Source: Flavobacteriales bacterium
GTDB taxonomy: Bacteria > Bacteroidota > Bacteroidia > Flavobacteriales_F > PHOS-HE28
DNA: 64,000 nucleotides
Direction of reading: 5' to 3'
Assembly: GCA_020635655.1 (NCBI GenBank)
Contig: JACJZI010000006.1
Span: forward strand, 186,001 to 250,000
Below are positions 8,803 to 15,570 of this stretch, in pieces. Positions within the stretch are counted from its first letter, which is position 1, and every line of letters starts with the position of its first letter. Both the position numbers and the translations under genes were made by a program. The notes below the pieces were generated by a model that was given only the letters and a program-made list of their open reading frames with translations, made no database searches and was not told the origin of the DNA.

Positions 8803-8848
8803 ATACCGTAAAAACACATGTCCCGATACCGTAAAAACACATACCCCG
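8803..8848 (-). promoter_or_regulatory. Two copies of the 17-bp motif (ATACCGTAAAAACACAT on +)
   Basis: Exact copies at 8803-8819 and 8826-8842, 23 bp apart. The stretch 8812-8848 is a perfect 37-bp match, in opposite orientation, to 22872-22908. It lies 124 bp upstream of a LuxR-type response-regulator gene at 8972. By analogy with the locus at 22.7 kb, the motif would be the upstream element of promoters firing to the left, although no clear TAnnTTTG box follows here. Confidence 0.6.
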
Positions 8849-8971
8849 GTCGGCCCATTCGGCCCCGGACCCACGTATTTCTCACCTTGCGCGGATGGGG
8901 TCGGCGTGCGCTGCTTTGTGGCGGACCCCCACCGCCCGGCCCTGCCGCGGCAGGTGGAGAGGTCCCCCAAC

Positions 8972-9667
8972 ATGCCGGGAAGGATGTCGCGAGCAGCCAA
9001 GGAGCGTCTGGTGGTGGTGGAGGACGAGCCCTGCGCGCGGCTGGGCCTGGAGGAGATGCTGAAGGGGTGGCCGCACGGGCGGCTGCTGTTCACCGCGGAG
9101 AGCATCCGTGCCTACGAGGCGGGCATCGCGCGCTACGGGCCGCCGAGCCTGGTGCTGCTGGACTTCAAGCTGCCGGACGGCGATGCGGAGCAGCTGCTGC
9201 AGCGGATGCAGGCCGGGGGCCAGGCCACGCGGGCGCTGGTGATCACGGGCCGGCCGGAGCTGCGGCGCGCGCAGGCGGTGCTGGCGGCCGGGGCGTGCGG
9301 CATCCTGGGGAAGACGGCCACCACGGTGGAGCTGCGGAAGGCGCTGGACGATGTGCGGCTGGCGGGCCACCACCACAACGCGATCACGCAGGAGCTGCTG
9401 GCGCAGGCGGGCAAGCCGTGGGGCGCGGGTGATGACCGGGAGCAGCTGCACACGAAGCTGAAGCGGACCCTGAAGGGACGGAAGTACCAGATCTTCCTGC
9501 TGCTGCTGGACCCCCAGGGGTACACGGTGCGCGAGGTGGCCACGAAACTGGGGATCTCGCTGCACACGGCGGAGGAACACCGGAAGAAGATCTACGAGCT
9601 ACTGGGGGTGCACAGCCGCATGGAACTGGTGTTGACGGCGATCCGCTTCGGGGTGCTGGCGGGGTGA
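8972..9667 (+). CDS. LuxR/NarL-type response regulator (orphan)
   Basis: A 231-residue response regulator: a receiver domain at ~12-125 with acidic pair VEDEP near residue 17 and phospho-acceptor Asp64 (in LVLLDFKLPDGD), then a LuxR-type helix-turn-helix at ~170-228 (YTVREVATKLGISLHTAEEH). Once phosphorylated it should bind DNA. Two in-frame starts are possible (8972 and 8984); the first is used because GGAGAGG lies just upstream. No kinase gene is adjacent, so the cognate kinase is unknown. It is flanked upstream by the 17-bp motif and downstream, 22 bp after its stop, by the 21-bp repeat array. Confidence 0.88.
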   Translation: MPGRMSRAAKERLVVVEDEPCARLGLEEMLKGWPHGRLLFTAESIRAYEAGIARYGPPSLVLLDFKLPDGDAEQLLQRMQAGGQATRALVITGRPELRRAQAVLAAGACGILGKTATTVELRKALDDVRLAGHHHNAITQELLAQAGKPWGAGDDREQLHTKLKRTLKGRKYQIFLLLLDPQGYTVREVATKLGISLHTAEEHRKKIYELLGVHSRMELVLTAIRFGVLAG

Positions 9668-9689
9668 TCGGCGGACGGGCGGGCCCCTC

Positions 9690-10151
9690 GTGTGGCCGTG
9701 CGCTCCGCTGGTGCAGCCGTGCGCGTGCGTTCCGCTCGTGCACGGTGGCGGCGCGCGCCAGCAGCCCGGGTCCGTGCTGGTGCACGCCGCCCCGGTGTGC
9801 ATGCTTGCACGCAGGGTGCGGGCGTGCGCCGGAAGCCTGCGGCCGCACGCGCACGCCCTGCACCACCAACACCCGGCGGCACTGTTGCAGGACACGGCCG
9901 TGCACAAGCGGACGCTGCGCGTGCGGGTCCACGGCCGGTCCGTGCGCCTGCAGGACGCGGGCCCGCACCACCACGCCCGATGCGCACGACCGCACGCCGT
10001 GGGCGTGCACGTGCAGGCGCGGGGCGTGATGCCTCCGGATGCGTGCGTGCACATGCGGACGCCGGTCGTGGTATTGCACGACGCCGTCCTGCGATACCAC
10101 GACACGCTCGTGCGGGTGCACGACGAACGCGCACGACAGCAGGATGGGTGT
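9690..10151. repeat. Array of ~22 degenerate 21-bp tandem units
   Basis: Cutting the sequence every 21 bp from 9690 puts a GTG, CTG or GCA at the start of nearly every unit and a CAC, CAG or TGC at bases 10-12, with no insertion or deletion over 462 bp. Typical units start at 9900, 9921, 9942, 10005, 10047, 10089 and 10110. Palindromes of the type GTGCAC recur in it. Read on plus from 9690 it gives heptads such as VRVHGRS, VRLQDAG, VVLHDAV, LRYHDTL, VRVHDER; on minus it gives heptads that often end in His (DGVVQYH, APRLHVH, ARVLQAH). Both readings are open, so coding strand, or whether it codes at all, cannot be decided. Lies between the response regulator and the Fn3 gene. Confidence 0.75.
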
Positions 10152-10368
10152 TCCGGGGTCCGGGACGGTCCCGGATGGACGTGCGCAACGGGGGGTCCGG
10201 CCGATGGTCGCAAGGCCTTGTCCGGCGCGGCTTTCGGGCGGTGACGGTCCCGTGGGCACGGGATGACCACCCCCCGGGGATACGGGATGATGGGCTGGAA
10301 CCGGCGAGGGCCCGCACACGAACAAAGGGCCGTCGGCAATGTCGCCGGCGAACAAAAATTTCAGTTCG
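10152..10368. other. Leader of the Fn3 gene with two inverted repeats
   Basis: Between the 21-bp array and the Fn3 start there are two perfect palindromic stems: TCCGGGAC/GTCCCGGA at 10159-10175 and CCCGTG/CACGGG at 10249-10262. No clear TAnnTTTG box was found. The base composition is as GC-rich as the array, then becomes A-rich over the last 30 bases before the ATG. Confidence 0.4.
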
Positions 10369-10998
10369 ATGACACACGTTTTTCAAGTCAAGTTGGGCCT
10401 CGCAGGCCTCACCCCCACGGACCTGGTGGAAAAGGGCCGGAACCTGGTGGAGAAGTGCACGGGCAACGCGAACCTGACGCTGCCGGCGAACTTCCTCACC
10501 GACATGACCGCGGCGCTGGATACGCTGCAGGCCGACAACATCGCCGTGCGCGACAACGGTGGTCGGCAGGACGTGCTGACGCGGAACCTGCAGGTGGCGG
10601 CGGTGCAGGAATTGGTGCGGCAGCTGGCCGGCTATGTGCAGGCGCAGTGCGGCGATGACGCCGGCAAGATCGCCAGCACGGGTTTCACCACCCACCGCGT
10701 GCCGAGCCCGATCGGCGTGCTGGACGCTCCGGGCAACCTGCGCGCCGAGCGTGGCAGGCTGCCGGGCGAGGTGCACCTGCGCTGGGACGGCGTGTACGGT
10801 CGCCTGATGTACCGCGGGTTCATCACCTCCGGTGATCCCAAGGACGAGACCACGTGGCAGGAGCTGGTGCAGACCAGCAAGAACTTCCACACGGTGACCG
10901 GCCTGGACAGCGACAAGTCCTACTACTTCCGTGTGCAGGCCATCGGCGCCGCCGGTGAAGGGAAGATGAGCGACAGCGCCACTGCGAAGGCCGCCTGA
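10369..10998 (+). CDS. Fibronectin type III domain protein
   Basis: A 209-residue protein with no signal peptide, so probably cytoplasmic or exported by an unknown route. Residues ~1-100 look helical (around DLVEKGRNLVEKC and VQELVRQLAGYVQAQCG). Residues ~118-209 are a fibronectin type III domain: LDAPGNLRAERG at the start, WQELVQTSKNF in the middle, and the closing YYFRVQAIGAAGEGKMSDSA. Fn3 domains bind proteins or carbohydrates; the target is unknown. The ATG at 10369 is preferred over one at 10339 because the domain starts right away and the preceding bases are A-rich. The protein lacks the T9SS tail seen in other Fn3 proteins of this phylum. It follows the response regulator and the 21-bp array on the same strand and is a plausible target of that regulator. 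Confidence 0.75.
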   Translation: MTHVFQVKLGLAGLTPTDLVEKGRNLVEKCTGNANLTLPANFLTDMTAALDTLQADNIAVRDNGGRQDVLTRNLQVAAVQELVRQLAGYVQAQCGDDAGKIASTGFTTHRVPSPIGVLDAPGNLRAERGRLPGEVHLRWDGVYGRLMYRGFITSGDPKDETTWQELVQTSKNFHTVTGLDSDKSYYFRVQAIGAAGEGKMSDSATAKAA

Positions 10999-11018
10999 TC
11001 GTGCGGGCCATGACCAAG

Positions 11019-11057
11019 GCCCCGGTGCTCCGATGGGAAACCGTCGGGGGCCGGGGC
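11019..11057 (+). terminator. Long hairpin with GAAA loop after the Fn3 gene
   Basis: GCCCCGG (11019-11025) pairs with CCGGGGC (11051-11057), and inside it a 9-bp stem closes on a GAAA tetraloop. The stem is very stable but no T-run follows, so it may be a terminator that works without a U-tract or a structured 3' end. Confidence 0.55.
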
Positions 11058-11069
11058 TGCGGGCGTGGG

Positions 11070-11172
11070 GAATGAGGGAAATGAGAGAAATGAGAGAAAT
11101 GAGGGAAATGAGGGAAATGAGGGAATGAGGGAAATGAGAGAAATGAGGAGAATGAGAGAAATGAGGGAGATG
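11070..11172 (+). repeat. 9-bp tandem repeats, consensus GGGAAATGA
   Basis: About twelve copies of GGGAAATGA, GAGAAATGA or close variants, ending 10 bp before the GNAT start codon. One unit is 8 bp, which shifts the reading frame of the repeat. The same unit occurs inside the gene at 3302-4168. Confidence 0.85.
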
Positions 11173-11181
11173 CAAGGACGA

Positions 11182-11958
11182 ATGATCACGATCAAGCCGT
11201 TGGAGGCCGGGGCGCTGAAGGCGGCGGCGGCGCTGACGCCGGAGGAGCCCGAGGCGCTGGGGCGGCTGAACTGGCATCTGCACACACCGTATGCGCGGGC
11301 GGTCGGGGCATGGGTGGAGGAGGAACTGACGGGGTATGCGCTGGCCATCGGTCACGCGCACAGCGCGCACGGGACGGACCTGGTGGTGCCGCCGCACTGG
11401 ATGGGCGAAGGCGTGGGCACGGCGCTGGTGCAGGTCCTACTTGCCGAAATGGAAAGGAACGGCGCCACCGCGCAGGTGGTGCTGGCACCCACCGAAAGCG
11501 CGGGGTTCTTCGAACGCTTCGGTTTCCGCGCGGAGGGCGACTTCATCCGCTACACCGGCGGAAGGCACGTGCAGGCCGCGCTGCAGGAGGTGGTGTCCGT
11601 GGCGCCCGAGCATTGGCTGGGCATCGGCCACCTGGACCGGCGCGCCACGGGCGAGGACCGGTCGCGCTGGCTGCGTGAGCACGATTACCTGGCGAAGGTG
11701 TGGCTGGAGCTTGGCCGCGTGCGCGGTTTCCTGCTGCCCCTGGCGGGCAATGGGCTGATCATCGCCGATGCACCTTACATCGGTCTGGAGCTGCAGCGCT
11801 GGCTGTTGCCGGTGCGGGACCACATCACCCTGCCCGCCGGACAGGAGCAGGTGCATGCGCATCTGGTGAAGCAGGGGTATGTGCCGGAGCCGCATGCAGT
11901 ACGGCTGGTGCGGGGCGCGCCCCTCCCCCGGCGGCCGGAGATGGTGTATGGGTGGTGA
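11182..11958 (+). CDS. GNAT-family N-acetyltransferase
   Basis: A 258-residue protein with a GNAT fold. The acetyl-CoA binding signature is seen at ~73-90 (WMGEGVGTALVQVLL), followed by the typical AGFFERFGF motif near residue 112. The substrate is not predictable. Residues ~130-258 form a second, more diverged half that could be another GNAT-like domain (ending in KQGYVPEP). The start at 11182 is chosen because the in-frame sequence before it is only 9-bp repeats; a start at 11065 would add about 39 repeat-encoded residues of Met, Arg, Glu, Asn and Gly. The purine-rich repeat array directly before the ATG may influence translation. Confidence 0.8.
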   Translation: MITIKPLEAGALKAAAALTPEEPEALGRLNWHLHTPYARAVGAWVEEELTGYALAIGHAHSAHGTDLVVPPHWMGEGVGTALVQVLLAEMERNGATAQVVLAPTESAGFFERFGFRAEGDFIRYTGGRHVQAALQEVVSVAPEHWLGIGHLDRRATGEDRSRWLREHDYLAKVWLELGRVRGFLLPLAGNGLIIADAPYIGLELQRWLLPVRDHITLPAGQEQVHAHLVKQGYVPEPHAVRLVRGAPLPRRPEMVYGW

Positions 11959-11961
11959 GGG

Positions 11962-12028
11962 GGATCCTGCTCAGCCTGACAAGATCGCTTCGGGCGCTGG
12001 CAAAAGCCCAGCGACCCTCGCGATGACG
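11962..12028 (+). repeat. Half copy (right half) of the 160-bp palindromic element
   Basis: Contains the diagnostic hairpin text GCGCTGGCAAAAGCCCAGCG and ends in CTCGCGATGACG like the full copies. It begins immediately after the GNAT stop codon. Confidence 0.8.
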
Positions 12029-12120
12029 GTATCGAAGGAGATCGCTGAGGTCCTGCTCGCGATGACGTCGTTGGATAATGATCGCGTGATCCATCCGCGT
12101 ATCCCGCACACCACCTTATC

Positions 12121-12280
12121 CGTCATCGCGAGGATCGGCGCGGACCGATAAGGCCGGAGGCCGATCGGGCCAAGGCGCCCGAAGCGATCTCATCTTCGGG
12201 AAACGGGCGCTAGAGATCCCACCAAGCGTAAGGAGATCGCTTCGGGCGCTGGCAAAAGCCCAGCGACCCTCGCGATGACG
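12121..12280 (+). repeat. 160-bp palindromic element, copy A
   Basis: Begins CGTCATCGCGAGG and ends with its inverse (CCTCGCGATGACG). Internal inverted repeats CGCCCGAAGCGATCTC and GAGATCGCTTCGGGCG let the whole element fold. It resembles miniature inverted-repeat elements and the widespread CGTCATTGCGAG-type bacterial repeats. A 54-bp spacer separates it from copy B. Confidence 0.85.
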
Positions 12281-12334
12281 TCGTTGGATGGATGATCGGG
12301 TGATCCTTCAGCGCACCCCGCATACCACCCTATC

Positions 12335-12494
12335 CGTCATCGCGAGGATCGGCGCGGACCGGTGAGGCCGGAGGCCGATCGGACCAAGCCGTCCGAAGCA
12401 ATCTCATGATCGGGAGACGGGAACCGGGGATCCTACCAAGCGTGAGGAGATCGCTTCGGGCGCTGGCAAAAGCCCAGCGACCCTCGCGATGACG
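12335..12494 (+). repeat. 160-bp palindromic element, copy B
   Basis: Same length, ends and hairpin as copy A, with scattered substitutions. The GIY-YIG gene begins in the spacer sequence that follows it. Confidence 0.85.
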
Positions 12495-12554
12495 TCGTTG
12501 GATGGATGATCGCGTTGTCGCTTGTGGAGATATTTTGGCGAACTGGACGATCCC

Positions 12555-12872
12555 ATGGAACGCGGCGGCAGCGTCTACATCATGACCAACCGAAAGAACG
12601 GAACACTGTACGTCGGCGTTACAAGCGATCTGATCGTGCGGGTCGGGCAGCACAAAGCGAAGGAGGACCCCAGCAGCTTCACCGCGCGATACAACCTGCA
12701 TCTACTCGTGTACCACGAGAGCCTCGATGGCATCGAGGAGGCCATAGCGCGGGAGAAGCAACTGAAAGCAGGCTCCCGAAAACGCAAGATCCAGTTGATC
12801 GAGGCCATGAATCCGGAGTGGCGTGACTTGTATGATGAGCTGATCAAGGAGGAAGGGGAAGCGTTGGAATAG
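12555..12872 (+). CDS. GIY-YIG single-domain nuclease
   Basis: A 105-residue GIY-YIG family endonuclease-like protein (UPF0213/URI-like type). The signature is SVYIMTNRKNGTLYVGVTSD at residues ~5-24, with the following Arg (LIVRVGQHK) and a conserved Glu late in the domain (EEAIAREKQLK). Proteins of this type cut or nick DNA with one metal ion; the target here is unknown. The start at 12555 places the domain right at the N-terminus; an upstream in-frame start at 12522 is also possible. It occupies the position of the spacer between two 160-bp palindromic elements: its 5' flank continues the spacer text seen after copy A and its 3' flank resumes spacer text before copy C. It could have moved together with the repeats. 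Confidence 0.85.
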   Translation: MERGGSVYIMTNRKNGTLYVGVTSDLIVRVGQHKAKEDPSSFTARYNLHLLVYHESLDGIEEAIAREKQLKAGSRKRKIQLIEAMNPEWRDLYDELIKEEGEALE

Positions 12873-12891
12873 CGCCGGACACCACCCCATC

Positions 12892-13051
12892 CGTCATCGC
12901 GAGGATCGGCGCGGACCGATAAGGCCGGAGGCCGATCGGGCCAGGCCGTCCGCGGCGATCTCATGATCGGGAGACGGGCGTAGGGGATCCTACCAAGCGT
13001 GAGGGGATCGCTTCGGGCGCTGGCAAAAGCCCAGCGACCCTCGCGATGACG
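12892..13051 (+). repeat. 160-bp palindromic element, copy C
   Basis: Exactly 160 bp with the same terminal inverted repeats. It starts 20 bp after the GIY-YIG stop codon. The region from 13052 to 13211 holds short secondary repeats (GCGATGACGG, GGAGATCGC) and no gene. Confidence 0.85.
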
Positions 13052-13211
13052 GTACCGAAGGAGATCGCCGCGGCCATGCTCGCGATGACGGGAACGAAGG
13101 GGATCGCATTGGGGAATAGGGAGCTGGCCATCGCGAACACCGAAGCGGTCCACCGGCCCACCCCTTACCAAGAGCGACCGATCGTGATGATCTGCCGGTG
13201 GACCGCTCCGG

Positions 13212-14159
13212 TCAGGGCACCTGTTCCACGCGGACGGCCGTGGGCACCGTACCGCCGATGTTCACCAGGATCGGATCGCGGTCGTTGTTGGCGCCGGCAT
13301 ACTTCACCGTGCCGTCCATGGTCACGTCCGTGGGCAGGTATCCGGTGACGGTCGCGGTGGGCACCGTGCCGCCGATGGCCACCAGGATCGGGTCGCGGTC
13401 GTTGCCGCCGCCGGCGTATTTGATCTGGCCGTTGAAGGTGACGTCACCCGCCCAAAGCACCTCCACGCCGTTGATGTCCTTGCGGGCATTGGTGCCGTAG
13501 GTGGGTGTGGAAACGAGCGTGAAGTCCAGGACGGTGGGTGTGCTCGCCAGCGTCACCGGTGCGAAGGTCATCACCCCGAGGTGGTTGCGGTGGAACACGG
13601 CGATGTGGTATTCGCCGGGCGGCTTGTTGAACGAGATGGGCGACACGCCGTCGGTGGCCACGATGTCGCCGTCGCGCTGCACCAATGCGCTCTGCGCGGC
13701 CACGACCGCCGTGGCATCGTTGGCATCGCGCAGTTCCACCAGCACCCAGTCCACGATGGCGTCGTTGCCGGTGACGGCCAGCACGGGTGCGGTGGTGGTC
13801 TCCCCTCCCCCGCCCACGAAGCCGTAGCCCAGGGCGGTGTAAGGTTCGGTGAGCGGCACCAGACCACCGCTGCGCAGCGCATCGCTCATCAGGCCGGAGG
13901 CGGACACGTAGGGACCTTCCAGCAGGGCGGCGATGTTAAGGCGGATCTTCACGGTATTGGGCTGTTGGAAGCCCTGGGTGATGATGCCGCCGGGGACGGT
14001 GCCCGTACCGATCACGGGTTCGCCAACGGACCAGCTTACCGATCCGCCGGGGATGCTGGTGGAGCTGCCCGCAGGGGAAATGAGCGTTTGGGCGTTCGCG
14101 GAAGCGAAGGCGAGCAGCAGGGCCGCAGGGGGCAGGATAAGGGTCATCAGGTTTCTCAT
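13212..14159 (-). CDS. Secreted protein with dockerin-like C-terminal repeats
   Basis: A 315-residue exported protein with a clear signal peptide (MRNLMTLILPPAALLLAFASANAQ). Residues ~25-70 resemble the short 'S-x-x-W-S-V-G-E' segment found in Bacteroidota surface proteins. From residue ~70 to the end it shares a ~240-residue module with the 721-residue protein at 40586-42751: a GPYV start, DAIVDWVLVELRD, a HRNHLGVMT segment, and two C-terminal repeats of the form D-G-x-V-K-Y-A-G-x-x-N-D-R-D-P-I-L. The two repeats look like calcium-binding or dockerin-type loops. Role in surface attachment or protein assembly is inferred only. No classical T9SS tail is visible; this module might itself act as the export or anchoring signal. 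Confidence 0.78.
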   Translation of the reverse strand: MRNLMTLILPPAALLLAFASANAQTLISPAGSSTSIPGGSVSWSVGEPVIGTGTVPGGIITQGFQQPNTVKIRLNIAALLEGPYVSASGLMSDALRSGGLVPLTEPYTALGYGFVGGGGETTTAPVLAVTGNDAIVDWVLVELRDANDATAVVAAQSALVQRDGDIVATDGVSPISFNKPPGEYHIAVFHRNHLGVMTFAPVTLASTPTVLDFTLVSTPTYGTNARKDINGVEVLWAGDVTFNGQIKYAGGGNDRDPILVAIGGTVPTATVTGYLPTDVTMDGTVKYAGANNDRDPILVNIGGTVPTAVRVEQVP

Positions 14160-14290
14160 GTTCGGTCTTGTCTCGGTCGGTTTATCGCCAGCACAGGCAT
14201 GTTGGCATCAACAGTATCCCCATTCGCCCCACCCGATCCCCATTGATCCGCATGGATAGGCCGTTGCGGAACGGGCGAGGGAACGATCGT

Positions 14291-15499
14291 TCAGGGGGCA
14301 CTTGTCTTGTACATGAAGGAACAGTAGGCGCTGGCTACGAATGACGAGGAGTTCTTGATCATCAACTTCACCGATGAGGTGTTGTTGTAGGAAACCAGAC
14401 CGATGGAGGTGTCGGATCCATTCCGGTAATGGTCGCTCGCGAAGGTGCCGTTCACAGCGGGATAGGACTGGACATTCGCGACCGGCAGGTCCGCAGGAAC
14501 GGAGAGGTTGACCGTATTGGTACCAGCGCCGAAGTTGTGGGCCGATGCGCCGGTTGTGCAAAGGACATTCACAAGAGCACCTACACGACTGTACTCACAC
14601 CCCATCGTCGTCAATGAAACAAAGCCGGTGCTGCCCGACAACGTTGGTGTATAGGAGCCGGATGTGACCACTGTTGTCCAGGCCGCATTTCCGCTCGCGT
14701 CGGAGGTGAGCACTCTGCCTGCGCCCTGGCTGCCATCCTCCAGGCGGCAGGTCCCCTTCACATGCAGGTCGGCCGCAGGGGTCTCGAGCGCCGGGTCGAG
14801 CCCGATGGCGAGCTGGTCCGTGATGTAGGTCGGTTGCCCACCGAACGTGGTGTTGTACCCATTGAACTCCATGTGCTCGTTCCCCCCTTCATCGAAGAAC
14901 TCCGTCCGGCCTGCACCATCGTAGGTGATGGTCTGCTGATCGCCCACATAAAGCCCACCTCCTGCATTGATCGCCCCTTGCACATCCAGCTTGTGTGCAG
15001 GGGTGCTGGTTCCAATACCCACATTGCCTGTGTTGGTGTTGAGAAGATCGCTACCCTGCAGGGCCCAGCCCGTCGGCGGCTGGTTCGTTGTTGAAAGGGC
15101 ATTGAGCGCGAAGGGCACCGCTTTCATCTGTTGCGAGCCCACCAGGCTGTAGTTCGTTCCGCCGGTGATGTCCATGGAGACCGTGACGTTCCAAGTCCAC
15201 GTGCCGCACCCGCTCCAATCGATCGTGTTGAAAGGGGCCGAACCGAACACCGGGGTACCCTCGCCGATGACCAGGTCCATGAGGCCATGGGCATCGGTGG
15301 TGACCGCATGGTCCTCGACGTAGGGCTGCAAGCTTCCGCAGCTGATCACCAGCTGTACGCCCACGTTCTGGTCGGGCAGCGGATCGCCGTTCGCGTCGCG
15401 AACCACCGCCTGGTAGTTGAAGCCGGAGAAGTTGGACTGGGCGAAGCCGGTAAGTCCGGAGAGCAGCAGTGCGCAAAGGGCGAGTGTTCTGGTTTTCAT
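14291..15499 (-). CDS. Secreted surface protein with FNYQAVVRD module (paralog 1)
   Basis: A 402-residue exported protein; the ATG at 15499 gives signal peptide MKTRTLALCALLLSGLTGFAQ. Residues ~22-160 are the module starting NFSGFNYQAVVRDANG and ending LVGSQQMKAVPFALNA, common in large Bacteroidota surface proteins. This is followed by a short tail-fibre-like repeat (NTGNVGIGTSTPAHKLDVQG) and a unique C-terminal half with Ser/Thr-rich beta text. The module is almost identical in DNA to the next upstream gene. Function unknown; tail-fibre-like or adhesin roles are typical guesses. It ends with FMYKTSAP and has no recognisable T9SS tail. Confidence 0.75.
   Translation of the reverse strand: MKTRTLALCALLLSGLTGFAQSNFSGFNYQAVVRDANGDPLPDQNVGVQLVISCGSLQPYVEDHAVTTDAHGLMDLVIGEGTPVFGSAPFNTIDWSGCGTWTWNVTVSMDITGGTNYSLVGSQQMKAVPFALNALSTTNQPPTGWALQGSDLLNTNTGNVGIGTSTPAHKLDVQGAINAGGGLYVGDQQTITYDGAGRTEFFDEGGNEHMEFNGYNTTFGGQPTYITDQLAIGLDPALETPAADLHVKGTCRLEDGSQGAGRVLTSDASGNAAWTTVVTSGSYTPTLSGSTGFVSLTTMGCEYSRVGALVNVLCTTGASAHNFGAGTNTVNLSVPADLPVANVQSYPAVNGTFASDHYRNGSDTSIGLVSYNNTSSVKLMIKNSSSFVASAYCSFMYKTSAP
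15016..15418. repeat. Near-identical ~400-bp duplication, copy 1
   Basis: Matches 16584-16986 (offset 1568 bp) with only about three to five substitutions that I could find, while sequence on either side diverges strongly. It covers the FNYQAVVRD module. Confidence 0.85.
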
Positions 15500-15570
15500 C
15501 GGGTTCAGCAGGTTGATCTTGAGTGGTATGTTCGGTGAGTGGTCAGTGTGTTGAAAAGGCCTTGGATGTC

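Noticed and set aside
11070..11172. 9-bp repeats as a CRISPR or as an origin iteron array
   Set aside because: Too short and contiguous for CRISPR; no replication gene adjacent, and the nearest dnaB is 40 kb away.
9592..11397. A 601-codon open frame on the minus strand across the Fn3 and 9-bp repeat regions
   Set aside because: GC-rich DNA has few stops; the frame is antisense to clear genes and its repeats come from DNA-level repetition. Only the part over the 21-bp array remains undecided.
11962..13051. CRISPR array
   Set aside because: The repeats are 160 bp and palindromic, and the ~54-bp spacers are similar to each other, not unique. No cas genes are present.
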